Source of the DNA: Rhizaria sp. SCN 62-66
Taxonomy: Eukaryota; Rhizaria, unplaced
Direction: 5' to 3'
NCBI GenBank assembly: GCA_001724265.1
Contig: MEDY01000295.1
Location: 1-61,151 of the forward strand
DNA: 61,151 nt
The notes below the pieces were generated by a model. The model was given only the letters and a program-made list of their open reading frames with translations, ran no database searches and was not told the DNA's origin. Shown here piece after piece: positions 36,301-46,132 of this stretch; positions within the stretch are counted from its first letter, which is position 1, and each line of letters starts with the position of its first letter. A program made the position numbers and the translations under genes.

Positions 36301-39300
36301 TAGTAAGTGTATCCTTAAAGGCGCTTTCATTTACATGCTCAAGAAAGTAAGCGTCAGCTATCCTAAATCCAATGTACTTGGGTTGAGGCGTTGGCATACA
36401 CGATGCGGGGACAGACATTGTGGTGAAACCGCCACTATACCGAGTGGTGCAAGTGCCACTGTCTTGATTGAGCAGATTGACTGGCAGGCCGCTGGTGTAG
36501 ACACCGCAGTCAGAGCCCAGCGAGAGTGTAAACTCGGCAACCGGCGATCGAAGTGGGAATACAAAAATGTGCAACGCTGTTGTCAGGTCTGTCATCGCCC
36601 AAGAGTGCGCGGCTAAAACTATGTGATACGCAAAGGGCAGCACACTTGTCGACAACGGGTTTGTCAGTGGCTGATCGAGGAATGCATTTGCAACTTCTGT
36701 AATAAGTCCGCCAAACATGTAGCTGGTATCAAGGGTAAACGTGAAGTCTGTGGTAGCAAAGGCGTTGAACTCATAAGGAACACTGAACTTGGCCAAAAAC
36801 GAAGTGAAGCAACGTTCTTCAAGAAGGCAGTCCGTTACTTTGCCAGAAACCGTGTTAGAGCATGTTTCTGAGATAGTTGGTGCATCAACCACCTGCGTTG
36901 ACAGAGCGTACGCATAGCTTGCAGTTAATAATAACACAGGGCGGAAGAAAAATATCTTGAAAAGATATGTCTGGTCTGTCATGGCCAACACAGTGGGAGG
37001 CTCTGTAGCGTTCGAAACTGTGGCTGAGGTAATTGTGGTGATTTGGTGAGAGATAACAACGGCTGGAGGGGAATTCTCAATTGTTTGCACATCCACATTA
37101 GTGTTCTGCTGCGGAATAACAACGGAAGCAACATTCATACCCGTCATGCCAGTTGACGCGGAGTAAGTCATGAACAGGTCGTTGTAATTAGCGTACGTGG
37201 TGCGCACGGGACCAAAGCGAATAACGCGCGGGACAAAGAAGAGATTGCCTGCACTCGTGACAGCGTCGCAACCACTTAAACAAAGCTCCGTCGCGCTGTT
37301 TGCCGTAACGGTGCAGGACAACGCTGTATATGAAGACATCGAAGGTTTGGTCACGATACCCGAGTTAAAGACAAGTGCTGGTGCAATCGTAGCCTGCGCA
37401 GTGAAGTTAATACCCCAGTCTGCTGAAAGCGCTTTATGCGGGAAGATAACAACTTCCCATGTGACGTCGATTGGAGCGGTTGCGTGCGTGGCCTCAGCTG
37501 GGTCCACAATGGATGCAAGGTTTGCGGTCACAGGATACCATGCAAAATCCAGGTCATGTGTAATGGCCTGATCGAGGGCAACTATAGATGTCCCGGCCTT
37601 AGCTAAAGTGCCGGTGGCGCTTGAAAAACCAAAACACTTTGCCGTGTCAAAAGGGTAATAGCTTGCTGCAGTCACATCGAATTCCACAAACGTCGCAGTG
37701 TAAGTGTTTGAGCGCTGACCTGCCGTAAAGCTAACTGCGCCTGTGCCAGCAGAAATTGTCAGGCCAGGGCAAACAGCGGTGAGAACAGAAGTGACAAAGT
37801 TGAATGCAACTGCTGTGGTGGGAGTTGTTGGATACGCGTAAAGGGCCAAAGACAACTTCAATAGCCGTGTAGCCATTGTCGCACCCTGGACAAGAACGCG
37901 GTCCGTTGAAGCCCAGTGATAGTAAAATGCAGGCGTTGACGTAATGCGCAGCACAATATTTGTCGCAAGCGCCGCACCAACAGTGGGGTTCGAAGGTGAG
38001 CGAAGAACAACAGCAGTTCGTAGCAAAACATACGGATCGTCGGCAACGACCCGCGATGCAGAATTGGCAAACGCTACAGTCATGCCTGTCACGGTGCACA
38101 TAAGCAGAGTTGACACACCCTGAGAAATTGTCTTAGTTGAGGTGAACAACAGCTGCGTTGGTGTTGGCGTTCCCGACACAACACAATCACCGGAAAGCGT
38201 CACCGCTGTAAAAATTAGTGAGTCTGAGATTGAAACTAACGAAAGCACGTCAGTAGTTGTCAGGGCTTCTGCACCTGTGATGGCAAACGTTCCTGAGACG
38301 GTTGTAATAACTTGCAGCGGATTCGATGCTGGCGTAATTGAAAATTCAGTCGCGGTGTACGTCACCTTGACGTACGGAATGTGGCCCAGTGAAACATCAT
38401 ACAAAGGATAGGTACTAGTCGGTGTGGCAGTGACAAGGCTAAAACAAGACGCGCTAAGAGTCTCGTTTGAGTAAAACGGCGAGTCTTCGGCATCGCTAAG
38501 AAAGTAGCCCGTGTCAATCTTGTAGGCCAAGTACTTTGGTTGCGGGGTTGGCATGCAACTTGTTGCCACTGAGACTGACGTGATCGTGGTTGGAGCGCAC
38601 GCGCCTTCAAGATTCTGATATGTCACCATCTTTCCAGTACCCTGATAAATGCCACAGTCACTGCGCACTTGAATTGTGCTTGTGTCGACAGATGTTGTAA
38701 GCGGAAAGATGTACAGTTGCAAAGTTGCTGTGAGATCTGTCCCAACCCAGACCCGATTTGTCAGACGCCACACCCAGTGTGTCCGTCGTAAATGCGTTGA
38801 CAGTCGCACTGCTGGCACCGCCAAGAGAGTACGTGTAAGTCATGGTAAAGACAAAGTTTTCCTTGTCGTATGAGGTTTTCTCGTAGGAGACAGTAAATGT
38901 GGAGCTAAACGAGACAGACATTTTAACAGTTCCTGACGCTTGGCACGTCACACTTCCGGCAACTAGAGTGGGGCATGTACCATTCGTTGTTGGCGTCCCC
39001 ACGTGAGCTGCCGAAGCACTGTACGAGTAACCAATCGTCGATGTTGTGATGGCTTTGAAGAAAAAAACCTTGAAAAAATAATTCTGGTTCGTGATCGCGG
39101 TCACCGTGGGTGTTGTTGTTGTCGGATCCTCAACGTTAGCCGAGACAACATCTTTTGTCCACAGCATTGGAACAATGTTTGGCAGAGACTGCTCGGCAAA
39201 AATACTGCCATCGGTCACGGCAGTATTTTGCTGCACAATACCAGCCTTTATGCTGTGCGTAGCAAGTACACCAGGATCTGCCGCATAAGACTGAAACACA

Positions 39301-42300
39301 GTCATGTAGTCGGCGTATGTGGTCTTAGTTGCGCTGAAGCGCAGGACACGTGGAGTAAATTTACCGCTGCCGTCATTATCAATACTACTACAATCAGAAA
39401 ACTGTAGCAACACTGTACTTATCGGCGTAATCGTGCACGACAGCGAAGAATACTTAGTCGTAAGTGGCGACTTTGCGACTAGGCCTGGCGCAAACACGAG
39501 CGTTTCTGCCATTGCTGCTAGGGTTGAAATGTTAAAAGACCAGCTAAACAACGCCATGTGAGCGTAAACCACAACTTCCCAGTCAACGTCAACCGGGGCT
39601 GTGGCATGTTCCGGATCACGCGGGTTCACACTGCTTGCAAGCTGTGCAACCACAGGGTAAATGACAAAGTCAAAGGGATATGTTGTTGAAACGTACGAAA
39701 TGTCGATAGCGCCAGCGCGGGCAATGGCACCTGTGTTTGAGCTTACAGTGAGACACGTGTTTGTGATAATGGGATAGTAGTCAAACGTATCTGCGTCAAA
39801 CCTAAAGCTGAGGACTGTCGATCCACTTGTAACGCGGTACAACGTCGCTGAACTGGTTGCCATACTGTTAGAGCCGCCTGATAATGTGAGTCCCGGGCAT
39901 ACGCTCGAATCAAGTGCAACGGTGTAGTCAAACGTGACGGATGATGGTGTCGACATATACATGTAAAAACGCGTCTGAATCTCAATTTGCCGCGTTGATA
40001 AAGTCGCACCACGTACTATCGAACGAGATATGGCCCCGATGTGCCAGAAGTATGGAATAGCATCAGTCGGGCGCGCAACAATGTTTGCGATGGAAGGCAA
40101 GCCCGCTGAGTTGACAGGTGTGCGCAACAAAAGAGCATTAGGCAGCAAGACATATGGATCTTCATCCGTTACACGTGCGGCGGCGTTATTGTGTGCAATC
40201 TGTAGGTTGGTGAACACACAGAATATTGAGGCAGATGAATTAGCTGTGAAGCTTTCGGTCAATGTAAAGCTAACCGCAGTGCTTGTAGGTGTGCCACTAA
40301 TAACGCACTGCCCGGAGATTGTCACACCAGATAGATCAAAACAGGATGCAATTCCGGAGGCCAGTGTGAGGACTGCACCAGCCGCGAAGGTCTCACCGCG
40401 GACAATCGCAATTGTTGCTGTAATCAGTGTTATTGTTTGTGTGAAGTCTAAAGCAACGGGACTAATTGCAAAAGCAGTTGTTGTAAACGTGTAGGGCGTT
40501 TGAGCAGGTCCAATGGCAATATCATGTAAGGCTGTAACTGTTACTGCCATGGTGTCTGTTAGAGTGAAACACGATTGTGGCACTAGTTGATTTGATGCGT
40601 ATAACGTCGAATATACGTTGTTTAATTTGTACGCCGCAGCAAGCTGGAAACCAATAAATTTGGGCTGATCAGGCATGCACGCTGCGGGCATTGACATCGC
40701 AGTAAAACCGCCACTGTAGCGACTCACGCATGTGCCATTAGTCTGACTATTAATCAAAGCAACCGGTTGGCCGGAAACAAAAGCACCACAGCCACTTTGT
40801 ACAACGAAATTATAAGGGATAAACACATTTGTGTGGGGGAATAGATAAAGATGGATCTTTGCCGTCAAATCCACTCCCGTCCATGTGATATCAGTCAACA
40901 CAGTCGTAAACTAAAAGGGGAGACTTGACGTAATGGGCGCGCCAAGAGATGATCCTGCAAACGCTGGCATTGTTAAGGAGTCGTTTCCAGCAGTCACATA
41001 AGTAAGGTCGACTGTAAAGCTAAACTCGTTGTCTGAAAACGACGTTTTCTCGTAGGGAACTGTGTACTCACCAGTATAGAATGAGAAAAACATTGCGGGC
41101 GTTAGTATAGACGAGCACGTAATGCTGCCCATTGCGTAGCCGGAGCAGGCACCTGTCAAACCTGTCGAGCTCGTGGTGACCATGCCCGACGATGCGCTGT
41201 AGCTGTAGACGACAGTTGCAGCTGAGATGCGTTTAAAGAAAAACAAACGGACAAAGTAGTTTTGTCTCGATGAGCCCGTGACCGTTGGTGTGAGTGTGAC
41301 GGCATCCGCAACGGTCGCAGTCGTGATTTTGTCGAGTAAAGCGCAGCCACTGCGCTTGGTTTGGAGATCGTGGCATCGATTGTGTCATCAGACATATCGG
41401 TGTTTTGCTGCGATGCACTGACGCCAGAGGCTGTCGTGACAGCGCCTTCAGATACGTTGTACGTCTTGAACAAGGAGAGGTAGTTCGCGTACGTGGAAGT
41501 CACAGGACCAAACCGGAACACACGTGGTGCATAGTAGTTACTAGAGCCGCTGACATTACTACAGTCACTCGCAGAGACCGCAGCTGCGGTGCTATACGTG
41601 ACCGTACAGTCAATCTGTGTCAGCCCAGAGCTGGCGGTAAATAACGATGTCGGAGTCGCAGTCGTGCTCGACGCAAATGCGCTACGGGAAGCAAGGTCAC
41701 CCTGCAATGTGAGTGTGAATCCCCAACCGGCAGCAAGCGTTTTATGTGCGTAAACAATGACTTCGTACTCTAGGTCAACAAAAGCTGCTCCATGTGTCAT
41801 GCCGCTTAAATTGATGCCAGATTGTAGAGTCGCACGCACAGGATAGAACAAAAAATCAAAGTGACGTGAGTACTCTGACACTGGCTGCACTGCACCAATA
41901 GCCCGTGTAATCGACCCCATACTAAAGCAAGACAAGTCTAATAAGTAACGCGCCGTGTTTGTGACATCAAATGTAATCGAGAAAGTTGTGTCTTGTGTGA
42001 CGCGAAAATCGCCCGTTGGCGTAACGGAGTTCGAAGGTGTCACAATTAAAATGTCAGAACATGACGATATGACTGTGTACGAGATGACCGCCGAGTTCGG
42101 GTTGGTGGCGTACAAATATACGCGCAACCCGACATTGATTGCACGCGTAGCTGACAGCACAGAGCCTCGGACGAGGGAGCGGTCGCTTGGCGACATGTGC
42201 CACCAGTAGGCTGCCGTATTAATGGCACGGATGACAATGTTGGCAGATGCGGAAACGCCAGTTGTAATTGCCGGCGACGTAAGAATTAACGCGTCTTTGT

Positions 42301-44755
42301 TGATTATATACGGGTCGTTTGCCGACACGCGCGAGTCCGTATTGGCAAAAACAACGCGCAGATTGGCAACGGAACAATAGATTATGCTTCCGACATTTGC
42401 GGAAGCTGTTAATTTAATTGTTAACTTGTCACTTACTTGTGTTGCAATAGCACACGTGCCGCCTGAAACTGTGGCAGACGAAAAGTCAAAGGATGTAAGC
42501 GCCACAGTGAAAGCAAGCAGCGAGCCTGAGGAAAGAGCTTGACCAGTCATGATTGCAAATGTTCCAGCAAACGTTGAAACAACTTGGGCATAGTTTGTTG
42601 CTTCTGGAGTAAGAACTAGCGAGCTTGGAGTGTAAGTGTACGATAGTGTGTGCATGTTGGCAATAATGGGATCTGCCAGTGATGTTGCAACAGTGGTAGG
42701 CGTTCCCGTGGTTGATCGTGTTGTCAGATAAATCATCAGGCAATATCCTGGAATAGCTGGTTCCTTATTGTCCATTGGCGCCTGTACATTAGTAATGCTG
42801 AGCTGAATCCCACCTGCAGCACTTATAGATGCACCGACGTTGCATTGAAAAATAAAACGCGTTGTGTCAGCTGAAACTGTGGTGCACCCTGTGTTTGCAA
42901 TTGTCGACTCTGGCGAGAAGAAGACCGGAGAGTCTGAACAGAAGCGTATCACACCACGCATGCCACCACCGTTGTTAAAAAACACCTCGAGCCCGGTATT
43001 GTACCACGTTGAGAATGATGTCGTATACAAGTTGTTCGAGCCTGAAGTGCCCGTGAGTACTAGGCCCACAACTTCGAGCTGAAGCTGAGCAGGCGTATAG
43101 ATGCGGGTTGAAGCGTAGTAGTTACCACATCCAAAGTAGTCCCAGTAACTCGCATTCATATACGTAAAGCATGTTGCTGGGCGCGCCGCTACCTTCAGAT
43201 CTGATGACGAGAATGTTGAGAGTGTGTCGTTAGTGGTCGCTAGAAAGCGCAGCGTAAGGCTGTTTGCAATATCATGTTGATAGAATGGATAACCAAGATC
43301 AAGCATGAAAACATAGTCAGTGTTTGATTTCTTCTATTTAAGTGATATAGACTGAATTGGCGCTTCGTTGGACTCAATAAGTGGTTCTGAAAATGGGAGG
43401 TAGGGATGACCTGGAGTGATGTAAGTGAGTGAGTCAATAATGGCGCCGGACGAGGTTGAAATCTCAATATCAAAATCGCACTGATTTGTGTAAGTAAACG
43501 TATAAATCGCGTCTGCGTGCGCAGCTTTAATTGACGCCAATGAACGTTCTATAATATTGCGTATGTTAACTTCTAGAATAAACGACGTTTCTAGGGGGGA
43601 CCCCACGCTTAAGATTGCTACAGAAAGCTGGTATGGGTCATGTACTGCCACTGAAGTGTTGACTGTCATTTTTGTTCCCCCGATTGAGTACTGTGCGGCA
43701 AGTAGCCTGTAAAGCGTGATGAAATTTGAGTCAAAAGTTGATCCGCTTTTTGAAACAGATGCCGTCGGGCCATAACCGGATCCTACAGTTGATGTCCACA
43801 TCTTTTGCGTGAGCGCTAAAGTGCTGGAACATCCAGACACGACTAAGCCCGACGGCAAGCAGGGGGTGTAGCTGCAATTCTTAAATGCGGTTGCAGTGCT
43901 ACATGGCGAATCTACAAATGCATTGTTCTGAGGGAAGAGTGTCAAGTACGTCGAGAGTGTAAACGACGAGCAGCCTGTACACGACAGAGATATGAGTGTC
44001 TATGAGGCAAAGAGAAAGCTAGCATCTAACACGCCCTCCTAACTTTCATACCTTACCTCTGACACAACCCTGACTCCATGAACAGTACCACCTGCTGCAG
44101 CCTGCGTCGCAAACAAATGATCTTGTTGCTGTTGCGGTAGTGCTGTGGGGAAGAACGTGTTGGAACTTGGGTTAGCTAAAAGGTAGTCAGCATTCTTATA
44201 AATGCCTTGAATTCTTTTAAAGTTACTGAGGAGACCTTCATGTTGTTGTAGGTGTTTTTGTGCGTGCAGCAACGCGAAGCGTTCGTCACGAGCGGCAGCG
44301 ATGCGCTCGGCTTGGAGAGCGACGACCTGCTCCTGAGTCTCGAGCGGCGTGCCGGGGGTAAGCGGCGGCGGAAGTCCGTCAAGTGGCTCGCCAAGCTCGG
44401 CCCCAAGGGCACGCCAAAGGCCCGGGGGCAAGTGTGCCGGGTTCTGGAGCAAGAGGCTGTGCAGCGTCACATTCTTGATGTTGAGGCGATCGACGAATGT
44501 CTTGTACAGAATGGTGCGTGGCAACGAGTTTAGGTTGAACGGGAAAGAGCTGGGGAGTGCTGAAACAGGAAAGTTGGCTTTAGGAGAGTACTAAGAGGCG
44601 TCAACGCTGCTCTGCTATTGTGCCTGCTCTGAGTTGGCATAGCCCGCTAGAGAGACTGAAGTTGCAGAGCCTGAAGGAGCACAAAACATCACCATGAAGA
44701 ATGCCAACATGGCGAGCGCGATGAACGCGTCTCTGATACCCCATCTCCCAAACAT
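15378..44755 (-). CDS. Giant multidomain surface membrane protein, about 9,790 codons, read through several in-frame TAGs
   Basis: The gene starts at ATG 44755-44753 and ends at TAA 15380-15378. In order it encodes: a signal peptide (LAMLAFFMVMFCAPSGSA, residues about 14-31); a GC-rich Gln/Ala coiled-coil part to about residue 250; tandem modules of about 715 residues; a long Thr/Ser/Val-rich beta region; eight sushi/CCP modules and an EGF-like DIDEC module (about 7100-7735); two IPT/TIG folds (about 8005-8200); a GCC2/GCC3 (ephrin-receptor-like) Cys-rich stalk (about 8200-8342); a helix near 8540; further helices to about 8670; a cytosolic segment of about 660 residues; then more helices (about 9340-9572) and a polar tail. 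Similar stalk-plus-multipass proteins exist in several protists; adhesion or sensing is inferred. TAG codons start at 44617, 44593, 44041, 44002, 43336, 40913, 33427 and 16745. Four single-base frame breaks (near 41327, 38773, 33412 and 26644) lie at homopolymers and are probably sequence errors. Alternative: several genes or a decayed gene. Confidence 0.75.
16743..16745 (-). other. In-frame TAG next to a transmembrane helix of the giant protein
   Basis: TCT-TAG-TAC-TCT-GGC separates the cytosolic segment ending YNNIIS from the helix YIITTITVVMFMIHP in the same frame. If UAG stopped translation here, the protein would lose its last group of helices and the polar tail. TTATTTCTTAG could act as an acceptor, but no credible phase-matched donor lies within about 150 nt upstream. 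Confidence 0.78.
19725..20150 (-). other. Cys-rich GCC2/GCC3 (ephrin-receptor-like) stalk
   Basis: There are repeated C-x-P-G-x-Y/F units: CPPGQH, CEPGYY, CQPGTF, CPVGTY, CPRGTF and CAPGTF. This region lies just before the linker and first membrane helix, a common juxtamembrane arrangement in protist surface proteins. Confidence 0.85.
20150..20740 (-). other. Two IPT/TIG immunoglobulin-like folds
   Basis: Two units share the pattern of a Pro/Ser-rich entry, a CPTDGG or CNRDGGD element, then a Gly-x-Gly/Asn-Phe turn (VTGSGFLDP, LLGDNFGAF), a Gly-Gly-x-x-Cys element (VGGRQC, IGGLTC) and a Cys-x-x-P strand (CKLPAG, CTTPAD). This is typical of IPT domains in cell-surface receptors. Confidence 0.8.
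21670..23465 (-). other. Eight sushi (CCP) modules in the giant protein
   Basis: Eight consecutive units of about 60-80 residues show the four-Cys pattern with a Tyr/Phe-x-Cys-x-x-Gly-Tyr/Phe core and a final Trp before the last Cys. Examples are VSCNSGYTL, YGCIDGFVL, YACAEGYMW, YRCNAGYNL, YVCKPGYEP and YRCMPGFTF. Sushi domains mediate extracellular protein binding. An atypical Ca-binding EGF module (DIDECDPD) follows directly. Confidence 0.88.
33412..33427 (-). other. TAG plus frame break at a T8 run in the giant gene
   Basis: The upstream frame ends at TAG 33427-33425. Removing one T from the run at 33419-33412 joins it, with the TAG read as Gln, to the next frame through CHFFPFLTTLRVLQ. 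An alternative is an 85-nt phase-1 intron from CTGA|GTGAGG to AACACAG|GACTTG, which also restores the frame. I cannot choose between them. Confidence 0.5.
36150..36589 (-). repeat. Tandem protein module 4, truncated
   Basis: Only the N-terminal part of the module is present: SDCGVY, GTCTTRYSGGFTTMSVPA, MPTPQPKYIGF, and a SCFNLT segment. After this the protein changes to a different beta-rich region. Confidence 0.75.
36590..38737 (-). repeat. Tandem protein module 3, about 716 residues
   Basis: The module runs from DLTATLQLYIFP to DLTTALHIFVFP and carries the same ordered landmarks as module 2 (SDCGIY, CMPTPQPKYLAY, DDPYVLL, YYHWASTDRVLVQGA, APIDVTWEVVIFPHKAL, PRVIRFGPVRTTYANY, QQNT, LFKIFFFRP). 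Identity to module 2 is moderate, so the duplication is old. Confidence 0.8.
38738..40871 (-). repeat. Tandem protein module 2, about 711 residues
   Basis: The module runs from DLTAKIHLYLFP to the next DLTATLQLYIFP. Landmarks in order: SGCGAF, GTCVSRYSGGFTAMSMPA, DQPKFIGF, DEDPYVLL, YFWHIGAISRSIVRGA, APVDVDWEVVVYAH, PRVLRFSATKTTYADY, QQNT, FFKVFFFKA. A single-base frame break lies near its end (about 38773), around a GGG run. Confidence 0.8.
40872..42640 (-). repeat. Tandem protein module 1 (N-terminal part diverged)
   Basis: The translation shares a series of landmarks with modules 2 and 3: DPY-I/VLL, a W-H-x-S-x-x-R-x-LVRG block, an APVDVDWEVVVYAH-like block (here AAFVDLEYEVIVYAH), PRVFRFGPVTSTYANY, QQNT and FVRLFFFKR. 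The homology begins near a FAIMTGQALSS segment. The part before it does not align. One single-base frame break lies in it at an AAAA run (41327-41330). Confidence 0.75.
40911..40913 (-). other. In-frame TAG within a repeated module boundary
   Basis: The codon follows SSLPF and precedes FTTVLTDITW. In the next but one module boundary the aligned sequence reads SVLPF-A-YHIVL, so the TAG occupies a normal residue position in an otherwise colinear alignment. This is the clearest proof in the window that TAG is read as an amino acid rather than sitting in an intron. Confidence 0.88.
43334..43336 (-). other. In-frame TAG in the giant gene
   Basis: CTT-AAA-TAG-AAG-AAA sits between a 203-codon frame and a 716-codon frame of the same phase, only 27 nt apart. 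No intron with usable sites and the right length spans it. Confidence 0.8.
44000..44056 (-). other. 57-nt segment, either a short intron or coding with two TAGs
   Basis: It begins GTAAGG after TCAGAG and ends in a pyrimidine-rich TTTGCCTCATAG, so it looks like a perfect phase-0 intron. It is also exactly 19 codons with TAGs at 44041 and 44002. Read with UAG as Gln it gives plausible beta-strand protein (GVLDASFLFAS) running into LISLSCTGC. Both readings keep the frame, so sequence alone does not decide. Confidence 0.6.
44591..44617 (-). other. Two in-frame TAG codons joining the signal peptide to the giant protein
   Basis: TAGs at 44617-44615 (context GCA-CAA-TAG-CAG-AGC) and 44593-44591 (GCC-TCT-TAG-TAC) lie in the same frame as the signal peptide upstream and the 161-codon frame downstream. 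Reading both as Gln gives one uninterrupted N-terminus. No GT-AG pair of the right phase removes them. The first has Gln codons on both sides. Confidence 0.8.
44660..44755 (-). other. Signal peptide of the giant protein
   Basis: The first 32 codons have a short charged start (MFGRWGIRD), an 18-residue hydrophobic core and small residues suitable for signal peptidase near CAPSGSA. This fits the extracellular modules that follow and supports the ATG at 44755. Upstream in-frame codons have no ATG nearby. Confidence 0.75.
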
Positions 44756-45540
44756 TCTGTTCTGCAGTAACAATAGTGGCGCTGGTGATAGCACTGTCAC
44801 CACAGAAAGTGGGTGTTATGTACGTCTAGCGAGCACAGATTGTGGTGGAGGGCCGGTCTTACTGAATGCGAGCCGCTAGGCAATGCTTATGTCCTCTGTT
44901 CTAGGGTCAGACAAGATTGCAATCACAGGACAAAACGTGGTGAGCCAGGATAAAATGAAGTGATATCACAACTTGCATGTGTGACCATGGTGAGTCGAAA
45001 AGAAGTTGGTGGCTGAGGTCGCACTGGGCGACAGCTGCTTCCCAGGAAATATTGCTCTAATATACTATCAATACAGGGCTTTTGAGCAAGCCAGCCCGCT
45101 AATTAGATGTGAATATGAGTGATCTGTCTAATGATGTTTGACACCGACTCGCTCCCTGGAGTCTTGGCGAGCTATCGAGCGCGAAATGAGATACTGTCAC
45201 CATGGCGCCTTTGGGGCCTAGTCGACTGCCTGCAGCCGAAATAGGTGCCCATAAAATCGAAGCACCGCAAAGCCTATAAGTTTCCAAGTACAATATTTTG
45301 TGTGCTAACTATATGCCGAGCTCAAATCTTCAATCCTGCTTTTAAAACACCGAAATACACTGGAGTCTGACACCCGTCGGGCGACTCTTCTTCTCCACAG
45401 GGTCGCCAGTCTGCTTCTTCAGAATTTTTTTTTTTTACTGCGGTGGATTTTTCGGCCCTGGTGACAATCCGCGACTCCACCAAACTTGCTTGCTTGAGAA
45501 GCAGGTTAACCTTGAGAGAGTATATTTCTGTAATGAGATC

Positions 45541-45635
45541 GTAAGTGGCTGCGAGATTGAATTATTTTTTTTAAGTGCATGATTTATATATGTTTCGCTT
45601 TTATTACTTTGTGAAATTGTTATTGTGTTTCACAG
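45541..45635 (+). other. Intron in the 5' leader
   Basis: The donor is GAGATC|GTAAGT and the acceptor TGTGTTTCACAG|TGG, with an AT-rich body of 95 nt. In-frame stops upstream show that it lies in untranslated leader rather than coding sequence. Confidence 0.65.
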
Positions 45636-45640
45636 TGGAC

Positions 45641-45751
45641 ATGAACGGTTTGCCACCCGTTGGAGTGGCTGAACTTGCTCCAACTCTTCATTTCTCGCTG
45701 TACAAGTCGGCTCTATCGTCGTTTTGGGCGGTGATACTTTGGGTGCCTTAA
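45641..45751 (+). CDS. 36-codon small open frame in the leader
   Basis: The frame runs ATG 45641 to TAA 45749-45751, just downstream of the leader intron. It reads MNGLPPVGVAEL, then a hydrophobic C-terminal part ending FWAVILWVP. It could be a small membrane peptide, an upstream ORF that controls the coiled-coil gene, or chance. An internal GTGATA might act as a donor to the exon at 45999 in the same phase, which would make it the N-terminus of the larger protein. Confidence 0.3.
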   Translation: MNGLPPVGVAELAPTLHFSLYKSALSSFWAVILWVP

Positions 45752-46132
45752 CAACGCGGCTGATCATAACCCAAACTGCTATTTAGCAGGCAATCTGATA
45801 CGCCTGTGTGTTTGCAGATCTTCGTTAGCTTCCCTCGCTTTGAAATTGCGACTTGAGACCACGGCAATTACGCGACTCTATAGCACGTCGTACTGCAAGA
45901 TATTGAAAACCGTGTCTTCTGCACCACTATCTATATGAATTTTGTCTATGGAACCGACTTTGTTATGTCTTTCAATCTTTGTTTATCATCTTCGCAGCAT
46001 CGTTTGTTTTTAACTTTCGCGGAAACAGTTGGCTTTAACGCTAAATACTCTCGGCTGTTCAGGACGCTAGCACAGCTCTCGCAGCGCGTACAAACCGATC
46101 AGCATAGCATCGCGGAGTCTCGACTGCACAGA

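Larger units (their letters stand above)
44756..46132. other. Divergent spacer with a spliced 5' leader
   Basis: The left part is the upstream region of the giant gene. The right part seems to be the leader of the plus-strand coiled-coil gene. It holds a textbook 95-nt intron (45541-45635), further acceptor-like sites (TTTGCAG near 45819, TCTTCGCAG at 45998) and a 10-nt T run near 45426. No RNA gene is recognised. Confidence 0.5.

Noticed and set aside
33425-43945. Reading the giant locus as a row of separate genes, each ending in TAG
   Set aside because: The pieces join in frame across TAG within nucleotides, share internal repeats across the joins, and most lack an ATG, a signal peptide or intergenic space.
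44881-46130. Search for a suppressor tRNA-Gln (CUA) or other tRNA in the spacers
   Set aside because: No T-loop GGTTCGA-type block with a matching acceptor stem was seen in any intergenic region. The decoding tRNA must lie elsewhere.
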